Assembly: GCA_003526525.1 (NCBI GenBank)
Contig: DPVV01000547.1
Coordinates: 1-9,528, forward strand
DNA length: 9,528 bases
From: Lachnoclostridium phytofermentans
GTDB taxonomy: Bacteria > Bacillota > Clostridia > Lachnospirales > Lachnospiraceae
Direction: 5' to 3'
The position numbers and the translations under genes were made by a program. Shown in pieces: positions 1 to 6,921 of this stretch. The notes beneath the pieces were generated by a model that did no database searches, was not told the DNA's origin, and was given only the letters and a program-made list of their open reading frames with translations. Each line of letters opens with the position of its first letter. Position 1 is the stretch's first letter.

Positions 1-32
1 TTTCCTTTATATTATTTACTTAGGAATTTTTT
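1..32 (-). other. Intergenic leader with probable ribosome site of a next, off-window gene
   Basis: After the stop codon of the lipoprotein gene, the minus strand runs through an AT-rich spacer to ATAAAGGAAA at the window edge. The AAAGGA core resembles a Shine-Dalgarno site, so another minus-strand gene probably starts just outside the window. No terminator hairpin is visible in these 32 bases, so the operon may continue. The start codon itself is not in view. Confidence 0.3.
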
Positions 33-962
33 TTACTTCTCACTCTTAATAATATCAAGATTTCGTTCCAGCGGTTGATCAAGTGCAATCTTTCGATATA
101 GATTGGTTACTTCACCGTTAATTAGTATTTGTACCCTATCAATATTCTCTTCACTTATAAGTGTATTAACAATAGAGTAAATCGTCACTGCTTCTGTAGT
201 TTTAGGCAATTTATTCAAAAATTCAGAACTTAAATCTACAGTACATATCCCATCTTTCTTACTTATTTTATTAAGAACAGTATTTTCTGGAACTGTCGCT
301 CGCATTCCTGCTTTGAGTTCAATATCAAGCGGACCTGCAATCAATTGCTCTATAATAATCTGCTCGATCGGTATACTTCCGTTATATTCAATCGTTCGAA
401 CTGATTCTAATAACCCATCCCCAGTTTCATTGGCAAAAAAGATGGAAACTTGGTCTATCTGAGAATATGAGGTAAAATCACCTGCATTATCAAGAAAATT
501 ATCAGCACTCATCATACCAACCCAGTTTTCACCATCCAACATCAAAGGACGTCCATTAACATAAAATTCGACATTAGTAATCCCTTCAATTTGAGTAAAT
601 GTCTTTACGATAGCTGCCCTCATCAATACTTCGGAAATACCAGTAACATTATAATAATTAATATCAAACCCTAATTGTAACTGTCCTGCATCACCAAAGT
701 TATAACCGAGTAATGTAATATCTTTGGGTTTTGCAAGTTTATAATCCGAATTCTGTGGTTCAATACTTAACGCTTTTAAAAACTCCTCAACCTGTCCATT
801 TCTATCTGTACTTTGCAAATCATAAGGCTCGGATACAATTGCTGTTTCATCGTTGTTAATATAAAATAATTTTGTTCCAGTCACTGGTTCATTCACTTTC
901 TTATGGCATCCAATAAGGAACAGGGAAAGGCAAAGAACGAACCAAAAGCAATATTTTTTCAT
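33..962 (-). CDS. Lipoprotein with two GerMN-like domains, LpqB-like position next to a two-component system
   Basis: A 309-residue secreted lipoprotein. Residues 1-18 form a short basic and hydrophobic signal peptide, and the lipobox LIGC places the lipidated cysteine at C19, so it should sit on the outer face of the membrane. Residues of about 30-142 and 170-290 look like two copies of the GerMN domain. The second is clearer, with EQLIAGP near 205-211, the VDLSSEF motif at 242-248, YSIVNTL near 262-268 and VQILINGE at 277-284. GerMN domains occur in GerM, in spore-related proteins and in actinobacterial LpqB; no enzymatic activity is known to me. The start has an excellent ribosome site (GGAGG, 7 bases upstream). 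It follows the histidine kinase gene by 50 bp and is probably co-transcribed with it. Its role is inferred from position: an envelope partner or target of the kinase. A sporulation or germination role is also possible. Confidence 0.85.
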   Translation of the reverse strand: MKKYCFWFVLCLSLFLIGCHKKVNEPVTGTKLFYINNDETAIVSEPYDLQSTDRNGQVEEFLKALSIEPQNSDYKLAKPKDITLLGYNFGDAGQLQLGFDINYYNVTGISEVLMRAAIVKTFTQIEGITNVEFYVNGRPLMLDGENWVGMMSADNFLDNAGDFTSYSQIDQVSIFFANETGDGLLESVRTIEYNGSIPIEQIIIEQLIAGPLDIELKAGMRATVPENTVLNKISKKDGICTVDLSSEFLNKLPKTTEAVTIYSIVNTLISEENIDRVQILINGEVTNLYRKIALDQPLERNLDIIKSEK

Positions 963-1012
963 ATACTTTCCTCCAAATGCGATATTCTACCATATACATA
1001 GCATTATTCTTC

Positions 1013-2404
1013 CTATGGAATATAGCTGAGCGGAATTCGTAAGGTAAAGGTAGACCCCTCATTTTCCTGACTGTAAACTTTTATAGCACCATTGTGCATT
1101 AATACAACATTCTTTGTTATAGAAAGACCAAGACCTGTTCCACCAGTTTGCCTTGCTCTTGCTTTATCAACTCGGTAGAATCGCTCAAAGATGTTGCCTT
1201 GTGCAGATTCAGGAATTCCAATTCCAGAATCTGCTACTTTGATATACAAATATTTATGGTCTGCATTTAAGGAGACACGGACCCATCCGTCATCAACATT
1301 GTATTTGATTGCATTTTCAATTAAATTCGATATCGCAAGTGATAACTTAACTTCATCCACTTCAGCTAATACACTTCGAAAACTTTCATATACTAGCTCA
1401 ATGTTTCGCTTCATAGCAATCGGTTTTAAACGTTTTAGTATAATATCAAGTAGCTCATTAATACTAACCGTTGCAATATGCATCTCACCTGTTTTTTTGT
1501 CAAGCTTAACTAAGGATAATAGGTCAGTGATGATATTATTCTCACGCTCGATTTCTTCATTAATGTCCGACATAAATTCACGGTATAGTTCAACCGGTGC
1601 ATCTGGTTGATTTAACAAAGAATCTGCAAGTACTTTGATGGAAGTAATCGGTGTTTTTAATTCATGGGATACATTACTCACAAATTCCTGTCTGGATTCT
1701 TCTAATGTTTTCATTCTACCTAACATGTCGTTGAAGGAATCGGAAATCTTTTCAATTTCCGTAAATCCTTGTATATTAACTTCATCATCCATATATCCGT
1801 CAGAAACATGATGGATGGAGGTTATAATTGCTTTTAATGGCATTACCATATATTTCGAATAGAGAAAAGCTACTATAAATAACACAATTAAAATAAGCCA
1901 ACAATAAACCATAGCCTCTTGTCCCATGTTACTTAATATTGCATATTCTCTTTCCAAAGAAACATTCATAATAATAACGCCTAGTGGTAATGGCTGATCC
2001 GATGAAATGATTGGAATCATAACTTCAGCTTTTTTTGTACCTAAATTTTTCTTTGTAGTAGTTACCCCTCTTAGGCATTTAATAACATCAGAGGATAGCA
2101 AAACCTTACCAGCTTCTTTTCCGTAAGTATCTGAAATTACTTTTAAAGTATTATCTACAACGAGAATCCTTCCATCATATTGGTCTGCTAACCATGACAA
2201 TTGCGTTGTGATTTCATTCGACGATGCATTCGTTAAGAATCCGCTAAATAATATTTTGTTTGCAACATATGATCCATATGTTTGAACATTGTTTAGCTTT
2301 TCGTTAATACTTTCGTTCTTATAAGAGTGACTTAATACGGTCGTCAAAATGGCAGCCGGAACTAATCCGACTACCATCAATGCAATCAGCATATGCAGAC
2401 GCAT
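1013..2404 (-). CDS. Sensor histidine kinase, HAMP and HisKA type, membrane-bound
   Basis: Partner kinase of the response regulator just upstream. From the ATG at 2402-2404 (463 residues) the layout is: first membrane helix at about 4-26, extracellular sensor region of about 140 residues, second helix at about 166-184, HAMP linker 185-236, HisKA with SHELKTP and phospho-acceptor His247, then a HATPase domain with N box NLIENAIKYN (Asn364), G1 box DSGIGIPE (from Asp392), F box FERFYR and G2 box GGTGLGLSI (about 421-429). All catalytic motifs are intact. No PAS domain is evident, unlike WalK. The start is uncertain: the frame stays open to a TTG at 2489-2491, which would overlap the regulator by about 70 bp, but the added residues look like out-of-frame regulator sequence. 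The chosen ATG lies 16 bases past the regulator stop and lacks a clear ribosome site, so translational coupling is likely. The ligand cannot be read from the sequence. Confidence 0.88.
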   Translation of the reverse strand: MRLHMLIALMVVGLVPAAILTTVLSHSYKNESINEKLNNVQTYGSYVANKILFSGFLTNASSNEITTQLSWLADQYDGRILVVDNTLKVISDTYGKEAGKVLLSSDVIKCLRGVTTTKKNLGTKKAEVMIPIISSDQPLPLGVIIMNVSLEREYAILSNMGQEAMVYCWLILIVLFIVAFLYSKYMVMPLKAIITSIHHVSDGYMDDEVNIQGFTEIEKISDSFNDMLGRMKTLEESRQEFVSNVSHELKTPITSIKVLADSLLNQPDAPVELYREFMSDINEEIERENNIITDLLSLVKLDKKTGEMHIATVSINELLDIILKRLKPIAMKRNIELVYESFRSVLAEVDEVKLSLAISNLIENAIKYNVDDGWVRVSLNADHKYLYIKVADSGIGIPESAQGNIFERFYRVDKARARQTGGTGLGLSITKNVVLMHNGAIKVYSQENEGSTFTLRIPLSYIP

Positions 2405-2420
2405 ACTTTTAAAACTACTT

Positions 2421-3110
2421 TTAATTTTTGAAATAATAACCAACACCCCATTTAGTATGTACATACTTAGGCTCGCTAGGATTTTCTTCAATCTTCTCTC
2501 TTAAGCGGCGGATATGCACATCCACTGTTCTGACATCGCCTGGATAATCATAACCCCATACGATGTTTAGTAAATTTTCTCTGCTGTATACTTTATTCGG
2601 ATTAAGAACTAGCAATTCTAGTACATCAAATTCTTTCGCAGTAAGATTAATTTCTTTTTCTGAAATAAATACACGGCGACTCTCACTATCAATCTTTAGA
2701 TCACCATAGACAATCGTCTTAGATGCTTCTGCTTCTGAAGCCTTTCTTGTATTTCTCCTCATAATTGCTTTGATTCGAGCTTTTACTTCTAAAATGTTAA
2801 ATGGTTTTGTAATGTAATCATCTGCACCATATTCTAATCCTAGAATCTTATCCATATCATCACCTTTGGCCGTTAACATGATGACCGGCATATTAGAAAA
2901 TTCACGAATCTGCTGGCATACTTCAAATCCATTCATTCTTGGGAGCATAACATCAAGAAGAACAACATCGTATTCTTTTTGTTTCGCGAAAACAAGTGCT
3001 TCTTCACCATCATAAGCACAATCTACTTCCATACCGTCTTGTTCGAGTGAAAAACGAATTCCCTTAACGATTAACTTTTCATCATCTACTACAAGCACTT
3101 TTTTACTCAA
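2421..3110 (-). CDS. OmpR/PhoB-family response regulator
   Basis: A DNA-binding regulator of 229 residues, the usual length for this family. The receiver domain (about 4-118) has the acidic pair DDE at 9-11, phospho-acceptor Asp53 in LLDVMLPRMNG, Thr80 and Lys102 in TKPF. After a short linker comes a winged-helix domain (about 131-229) ending in the typical RTVDVHIRRLREKIEENP and GVGYYF segments. The chosen start is the TTG at 3108-3110, giving SKKVLVVDDEK at the N-terminus with GAGGTGG about 5 bases upstream. An ATG at 3126-3128 would add six residues but has a poor ribosome site, and an ATG at 3189-3191 would add 27 residues of unlikely sequence. It lies about 87 bp after comEA and directly before the histidine kinase gene, so they form a cognate pair. 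Target genes are unknown; I see no obvious autoregulatory operator. Confidence 0.9.
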   Translation of the reverse strand: MSKKVLVVDDEKLIVKGIRFSLEQDGMEVDCAYDGEEALVFAKQKEYDVVLLDVMLPRMNGFEVCQQIREFSNMPVIMLTAKGDDMDKILGLEYGADDYITKPFNILEVKARIKAIMRRNTRKASEAEASKTIVYGDLKIDSESRRVFISEKEINLTAKEFDVLELLVLNPNKVYSRENLLNIVWGYDYPGDVRTVDVHIRRLREKIEENPSEPKYVHTKWGVGYYFKN

Positions 3111-3160
3111 CGAATCCACCTCTTTCATCTCTGTATCTGTTCTTTTCCATACCACTTTTA

Positions 3161-3182
3161 CAAGGAAAAATCTTGTTCCTTG
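3161..3182 (-). other. Small hairpin between comEA and the response regulator gene
   Basis: Seven perfectly paired bases (CAAGGAA and TTCCTTG) enclose an 8-base loop. On the minus strand the arm is followed by TAAAAG rather than a T run, so it is a poor intrinsic terminator. Read-through from comEA into the two-component genes is therefore plausible. It could instead be a weak processing or attenuation structure. Confidence 0.3.
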
Positions 3183-3197
3183 ATTGTGCAATCTTGC

Positions 3198-3911
3198 CTA
3201 TTTTCCTACTGTAATGAAGTCTTTCATTCGATTAAAAACTGCTGATTTAATTCCGGATATATTTTGAAGTTCTTCAATGGTTGAGAAAACACCATGCTCT
3301 GTTCGATAAGAGATAATACTTAACGCTTTTGCTTCTCCAATTCCGGGAATAGTCATAAGTTCTTCTTTCGTTGCTTTATTTATATTGACTTTTGTTTTAT
3401 TAGAACTTTCATCGTTCTTTTCTTTCCCTATCGGGGTAGAAAGTACGACTTCTGCAATTTCTGCATCGGATAGCGTTTCCACTTCCTTTTTATTTGGAAC
3501 ATAAATTCTTTGTCCATCTGTAATCAAAGCGGCTTGATTAAAAGCATCTTCTGCTGCATCCTTCGTAACTCCTCCCGCAGCCTCGATAGCATCAACAACT
3601 CTTGCTTTTTCTGAAAGAGTATATACTCCAGGATTATTTACTTCTCCGCAGACATGAATAACAGCCTCTGATGACAGTTCTTGCTCTAAGTTTTCCTTGC
3701 TTACTTCTTTTTCATTCACTATAGTAATGTCAGCTAATTCTTCCGAAGTATCCTTTGGATCTTTTGGAATCTCTTGTTTCTTACCCTCATCATTTAACAG
3801 TACTACTTCGGGATCTGCCTTTCCACCAAAAACAGTACTTGAATAAATGCCCCCGGCAACTATAAGAGCTAATATCAAACAAAAACCTGCAATTTTACTT
3901 TTTTTCTCCAT
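3198..3911 (-). CDS. comEA: ComEA-type DNA-binding protein with SLBB and helix-hairpin-helix domains
   Basis: A 237-residue membrane-anchored protein. Residues 7-28 form one hydrophobic helix after a basic start (MEKKSK), leaving the rest outside the cell. An acidic, low-complexity linker follows (about 40-80), then an SLBB domain (about 84-139, starting VIHVCGEVNNPGVY), a second charged linker and a C-terminal helix-hairpin-helix pair (173-236) with VNINKATKEEL, IPGIGEAKA and ISGIKSAVF. This order is that of ComEA, the double-stranded DNA receptor of natural transformation, which passes DNA to the ComEC channel. No comEC or other competence gene lies in the window, so uptake function is inferred. 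Many clostridial genomes carry comEA without demonstrated competence. The start ATG has AAAGGA 8-9 bases upstream. A good promoter lies in the preceding spacer, and the two-component genes follow, probably on the same transcript. Confidence 0.9.
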   Translation of the reverse strand: MEKKSKIAGFCLILALIVAGGIYSSTVFGGKADPEVVLLNDEGKKQEIPKDPKDTSEELADITIVNEKEVSKENLEQELSSEAVIHVCGEVNNPGVYTLSEKARVVDAIEAAGGVTKDAAEDAFNQAALITDGQRIYVPNKKEVETLSDAEIAEVVLSTPIGKEKNDESSNKTKVNINKATKEELMTIPGIGEAKALSIISYRTEHGVFSTIEELQNISGIKSAVFNRMKDFITVGK

Positions 3912-3971
3912 AGGATTATCCTTTCATTGATAACCTTTAGGAGCAATAGTCTCAATACACTACACAATAAC

Positions 3972-4000
3972 ATTGTACCTAATTAGATAGGTGAATACAA
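3972..4000 (-). promoter_or_regulatory. Probable sigma-A-type promoter for comEA and the two-component genes
   Basis: On the minus strand TTGTAT (3995-4000) and TACAAT (3972-3977) are separated by exactly 17 bases. That is a 4/6 and 5/6 match to the -35 and -10 consensus with optimal spacing. The spacer contains the palindrome CTAATTAG inside the imperfect inverted repeat CCTATCTAATTAGG, which could bind a regulator. The start of comEA is about 60 bases downstream of the -10 box. Confidence 0.6.
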
Positions 4001-4035
4001 GTGGAAATAGCAAATATTTTTTGATTATTTATGAC

Positions 4036-4060
4036 TAGAAAAATTTGTGATCTTTTTCTA
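4036..4060 (-). terminator. Possible weak terminator after the DMT-type gene
   Basis: The minus strand has TAGAAAAA, a 9-base loop and TTTTTCTA, a perfect 8-bp but AT-rich stem only a few bases past the stop of the membrane-protein gene. It lacks a GC-rich core and a clean T run after the stem, so termination strength is doubtful. Its position just before an independent promoter supports the call. Confidence 0.35.
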
Positions 4061-4068
4061 CTATTGAT

Positions 4069-4506
4069 CTATTTTTCCCATTTAAAGGTTATGATACCTC
4101 CTATCATAAGTGCCAATCCAATCAGCTTTCTCCATTCAAAAGGAACTTTTTCCGTTCCAAAGATTCCGAAAAGCTCAATAATATAAGAAGCTACTAATTG
4201 TGCGGTCACAATAAGAATGGTAGCCTTTGCTGGACCAAGGGAACCGATACTTTGAATTACAGTAAATGTTATAAACGCTCCTATCGCTCCGCCGAGTAAC
4301 ATGTATTTATCCTGAATTCGAATCAGTTGTCCAAAGTTGCCTTCCCTACCCGTGATAAAATAAGCTGCTAAACAGACTATTAAAGCTGAAAATTGAACAA
4401 AAGAAGATGCTACCCACACACTTGTTTGCTTTGTAACACCTGTATTAAATACTCCCTGTATACTCATTAACGTACCTGAAATTAATGCTACAATCCAACC
4501 TATCAT
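4069..4506 (-). CDS. Short DMT-superfamily membrane protein, DUF606/YdcZ-like
   Basis: A 145-residue, almost entirely hydrophobic protein with about five predicted membrane helices (roughly 1-19, 31-52, 68-88, 93-114, 126-142). The features fit the short YdcZ/DUF606 branch of the drug/metabolite transporter superfamily: an N-terminal helix with GTLMSIQGVFNTGV, a conserved WVASSFVQFS segment, GAIGAFITF, the stretch LGPAKATILIVTAQLVASYIIE and a final helix near GLALMIGGIITF. Proteins of this size are half-length and probably work as dimers, often encoded as tandem pairs; here only one copy is seen. The substrate is unknown. The start has an excellent ribosome site (AGGAGG, about 7 bases upstream). 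A terminator lies upstream after argD, and comEA has its own promoter downstream, so this is probably a one-gene unit with no shown link to arginine synthesis. Confidence 0.8.
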   Translation of the reverse strand: MIGWIVALISGTLMSIQGVFNTGVTKQTSVWVASSFVQFSALIVCLAAYFITGREGNFGQLIRIQDKYMLLGGAIGAFITFTVIQSIGSLGPAKATILIVTAQLVASYIIELFGIFGTEKVPFEWRKLIGLALMIGGIITFKWEK

Positions 4507-4527
4507 TATAAAACCTCCTAATTATCC

Positions 4528-4545
4528 TTACGCTTTCTCGCGCAT
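4528..4545 (-). repeat. Hairpin with mini-ORF (MREKA) before the DMT gene ribosome site, copy 1 of 2
   Basis: The minus strand carries TGCGC, a six-base loop and GCGTA, pairing fully with one G-U (arms 4529-4533 and 4540-4544). The same bases read as ATG CGC GAG AAA GCG TAA, a five-codon open frame. It ends about 8 bases before the AGGAGG site of the DMT gene. A very similar element lies before argD (5917-5937). Whether the mini-ORF is translated is unknown; the shared hairpin is the firmer observation. Confidence 0.4.
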
Positions 4546-4609
4546 AGTTCTCTTCAACGTTTGTAGTTTCCCCTCTTCTACCAAATTGTATGCGTTAAAG
4601 ATGCTAAGG

Positions 4610-4638
4610 ATTGTTACCTTTGGATTCTACTTTGTTAA
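4610..4638 (-). promoter_or_regulatory. Weak candidate promoter for the DMT-type gene
   Basis: TTAACA (4633-4638) and AACAAT (4610-4615) on the minus strand are 17 bases apart. The match is moderate and the first -10 position is wrong, so this is only the best candidate in the leader. It lies downstream of the argD terminator, as expected if the gene is transcribed separately, and leaves a leader of about 100 bases. Confidence 0.28.
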
Positions 4639-4659
4639 TTTCCCTTTTTCTGAATAAAG

Positions 4660-4704
4660 AAAGCCTAATTTAGCTCTCTTATAAAGATTACTAAATTAGA
4701 CTTT
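4660..4704 (-). terminator. Intrinsic terminator of the argCJBD operon
   Basis: Just after the argD stop, the minus strand forms a 14-bp stem (AAAGTCTAATTTAG with CTAAATTAGGCTTT, one G-U pair) around a 17-base loop, followed by the T-rich stretch CTTTCTTTATTC (the arm's CTTT included). It is also nearly symmetrical on the other strand. It marks the end of the arginine operon before the DMT gene. Confidence 0.75.
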
Positions 4705-4726
4705 TACTAATCATAAAATACTCAAT

Positions 4727-5902
4727 CTATATACATTCTTTCATTATAGATATCATTTCATCTACTTGCTTCTTCTCTATGATCAACGGCGGTAAGAATC
4801 GTATCACATTAGTTCCAGCTGAAATTAAGATAAGGTTCTTCTCTAATGCACGAGCAATGATATCTTTGACTGGAATATTAAATTCTAAGCCAAGCATCAT
4901 CCCTTTTCCTCTCAAATCAACAATTGAGCTATTTCCCATTTTAAGCTCCAGTAATTTTTCCCGTAAATAATCCCCCACATCATTAACATTCGATAAAATC
5001 TGCTCCTGTTCAAATAAGTCAAAAACTTTAGAAACAGCTGCAGTAGCCAGTGGATTTCCACCATAGGTAGTTCCATGATCACCAGGTTCTAGAGCATTTG
5101 CTACGAATTCTTTCGCTGCAAATGCACCGACGGGTACCCCGCATCCTAATGCTTTGGCGGTAGTAACAATGTCTGGACGTATTTCATATTGTTCGTAAGC
5201 AAACATAGTACCGCAGCGTCCCATCCCACATTGAATTTCATCTAAGATAAGTATAATACCTTTTTCATCACAGATCTTACGAACTTCTTTTAAATACTCA
5301 GGATCCGCTGGGTAGATACCACCCTCTCCTTGTATTGTTTCCATTAATATTGCGCATGTTTTAACAGAAATTTTACTCTTTAACTCATTCAAGTTATTAT
5401 AAGGAACAAAAACAGCACCACCAATCAGTGGTTCAAAGGCATCTCTGTATTTTTTCGTACCAGTTACTGATAAAGCCCCAAGACTTCTTCCATGAAAGGA
5501 ATGCTCCATGGCAATTATTTCACTATCTGCCTTACCGTATTTCTTGTAATAATACTTTCTTGCCAACTTAATTGCACCTTCGATTGCTTCCGTTCCACTG
5601 TTGGTAAAGAATACACGATCCATTCCAGTTGCCTTAAGTAATTTCTTTGCTGCAGCAAGCACAGGCTCATTATAAAAATAATTCGACGTATGAATGAGTT
5701 TATCTATCTGTTCTTTCAATGCATTGTTATACTCCCCATTACCATAGCCAAGAGCAAATACTGCAATTCCAGAAACAAAATCAAGATATTTTTTGCCATT
5801 AACATCGTAGAGATAAACACTTTCCCCATGGTCTAAAACAACAGGATAACGACTATAAGTATGCATCAGTACCTGTTCTTGTTGATTCATTATGTTCTCC
5901 AT
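4727..5902 (-). CDS. argD: Acetylornithine aminotransferase (ArgD)
   Basis: A PLP-dependent class III aminotransferase. It converts N-acetylglutamate 5-semialdehyde plus glutamate to N2-acetylornithine, the step after ArgC. From the ATG at 5900-5902 (391 residues) one sees SGTEA near 102-106 for cofactor phosphate binding, HSFHGR near 134-139, the QGEGGI loop near 191-196, the PLP-ring aspartate in LDEIQCGMGR (Asp221), Schiff-base Lys250 in TTAKALGCGVP and GTTYGGNP near 277-284. Length and motifs match the family throughout. The start is not unique: three in-frame ATGs occur within 25 bases (5912, 5900, 5888). The middle one has GGAGG five bases upstream and is preferred; the third has GGAG at 6 bases and is equally possible. 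It is the last gene of the operon, about 90 bp after argB across a hairpin-rich spacer, and is followed by a terminator. GABA or succinylornithine aminotransferase is a less likely alternative given the context. Confidence 0.96.
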   Translation of the reverse strand: MENIMNQQEQVLMHTYSRYPVVLDHGESVYLYDVNGKKYLDFVSGIAVFALGYGNGEYNNALKEQIDKLIHTSNYFYNEPVLAAAKKLLKATGMDRVFFTNSGTEAIEGAIKLARKYYYKKYGKADSEIIAMEHSFHGRSLGALSVTGTKKYRDAFEPLIGGAVFVPYNNLNELKSKISVKTCAILMETIQGEGGIYPADPEYLKEVRKICDEKGIILILDEIQCGMGRCGTMFAYEQYEIRPDIVTTAKALGCGVPVGAFAAKEFVANALEPGDHGTTYGGNPLATAAVSKVFDLFEQEQILSNVNDVGDYLREKLLELKMGNSSIVDLRGKGMMLGLEFNIPVKDIIARALEKNLILISAGTNVIRFLPPLIIEKKQVDEMISIMKECI

Positions 5903-5916
5903 CCCAACCTCCATTC

Positions 5917-5937
5917 CTACGCACGTTCTTTGCGCAT
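5917..5937 (-). repeat. Hairpin with mini-ORF (MRKERA) before the argD ribosome site, copy 2 of 2
   Basis: The minus strand has TGCGCA, a seven-base loop and TGCGTA (arms 5931-5936 and 5918-5923), fully paired with one G-U. It also reads as a six-codon frame, M-R-K-E-R-A-stop, ending just before the argD ribosome site. Sequence, structure and position match the element in front of the DMT gene (4528-4545), which suggests a shared small element rather than chance. Confidence 0.4.
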
Positions 5938-5940
5938 CTT

Positions 5941-5971
5941 AAATTTATGCCGAGTACGCAGGCACAAATTT
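5941..5971 (-). other. Hairpin in the argB-argD spacer
   Basis: Eleven-base arms, AAATTTGTGCC and GGCATAAATTT on the minus strand, pair with a single G-U around the nine-base loop TGCGTACTC. There is no T run after it on the minus strand, so it is unlikely to stop argB-argD transcription. It may instead set mRNA stability or processing between the two genes. On the plus strand the stem is followed by a short T run. Confidence 0.5.
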
Positions 5972-5991
5972 TTCCGGTTGCCTAAGCCCTC

Positions 5992-6885
5992 CTACAACGC
6001 GTTTTCATGTTCAAATAGAATTGAATCATCATTAATTATTGCTGTTCCAATTCCTTTATTCGTAAAGAACTCAAGTAATAAACAATGTTCTCTTCTACCA
6101 TCTAATATATGAACTCTTGATACTCCACTTCTGACTGCGTCAATGCAATTCTTAAGTTTTGGTAACATACCACCGCCAATAAATCCTTCTTGTATTAATT
6201 CATCTGCTTTTTCTAAGGTTAAAACGGAAATCAAGGTTGACTTATCATCCGGATTTTGATAGACACCTTCAATATCTGTTAAAAATGCTAATTTTTCAGC
6301 ACCTATAGCAGTAGCCACCGCACAAGCAGCATCGTCTGCATTAATGTTATAAGCCATATAATCCTTATCAAGCCCAATCGGTGCAATAATAGGAATAAAA
6401 TCATGTTTAATTAATGTGTCTATTAAGTCGGTATTAACTTCCGTAATATTACCAACAAATCCGATATCTACTCCGTTTACTAGCTTCTTTTCACAGCAAA
6501 GTGTTGCACCATCCTTACCGCTAATACCAACTGCTTTTACCCCAAGTTGTTGTACCATTTGCACTAAGTGCTTATTTACTTTACCAAGTACCATTTCAGC
6601 AACTTCCATTGACACTTCATCCGTTACCCGAAGTCCATCGACAAATTTTGATTCATGGCCTAGTAAGGAAACCCATTTACTAATCTCCTTACCGCCGCCA
6701 TGGACTATAATTGGCTGCATTCCAACTAATTTTAATAGAACAACATCCTTTATCACATTAATCTCAAGTTCCGGGTCAAGCATAGCACTTCCCCCGTACT
6801 TTACTATGACCTTTTTATTATTAAATTTTTGAATATATGGTAACGCCTCAATTAATGTTTGTGCCTTTACTAATATCTGATCCAT
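5992..6885 (-). CDS. argB: N-acetylglutamate kinase (ArgB), probably arginine-inhibited
   Basis: An amino-acid-kinase-family enzyme of 297 residues that phosphorylates N-acetylglutamate with ATP, the second step of ornithine synthesis. Visible motifs are [10 protein letters not shown] with Lys29, VHGGGKEIS at 61-69 for substrate and phosphate binding, FVDGLRVTD at 81-89 (Arg86), GISGKDG at 120-126, the NINADDAA segment at 180-187 and GGMLPKL at 238-244 with Lys243. Residues 1-20 form the extra N-terminal helix ([18 protein letters not shown]) typical of hexameric, arginine-inhibited kinases such as those of Thermotoga and Pseudomonas, and absent from the E. coli dimer. That fits an ArgJ-based cyclic pathway, in which the kinase is the feedback point; arginine inhibition here is inferred. 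The start has AAGGGG about 7 bases upstream. The gene lies 36 bp after argJ, on the same transcript. Confidence 0.97.
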   Translation of the reverse strand: MDQILVKAQTLIEALPYIQKFNNKKVIVKYGGSAMLDPELEINVIKDVVLLKLVGMQPIIVHGGGKEISKWVSLLGHESKFVDGLRVTDEVSMEVAEMVLGKVNKHLVQMVQQLGVKAVGISGKDGATLCCEKKLVNGVDIGFVGNITEVNTDLIDTLIKHDFIPIIAPIGLDKDYMAYNINADDAACAVATAIGAEKLAFLTDIEGVYQNPDDKSTLISVLTLEKADELIQEGFIGGGMLPKLKNCIDAVRSGVSRVHILDGRREHCLLLEFFTNKGIGTAIINDDSILFEHENAL

Positions 6886-6921
6886 ATGAAGTCCCCTTAA
6901 GTTAAATTTTTAAAACGATTC

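Noticed and set aside
4507..4726. Riboswitch or T-box in the leader of the DMT-type gene
   Set aside because: I could find no conserved T-box, guanidine or other riboswitch core; only the argD terminator, a weak promoter candidate and the small hairpin are supported.
6416..6832. Plus-strand open frame opposite argB, 138 codons
   Set aside because: Low-complexity Ser/Thr/Pro-rich product typical of antisense to a real gene; argB motifs on the other strand are unambiguous. The same holds for the other plus-strand frames opposite the kinase, argD and argJ.
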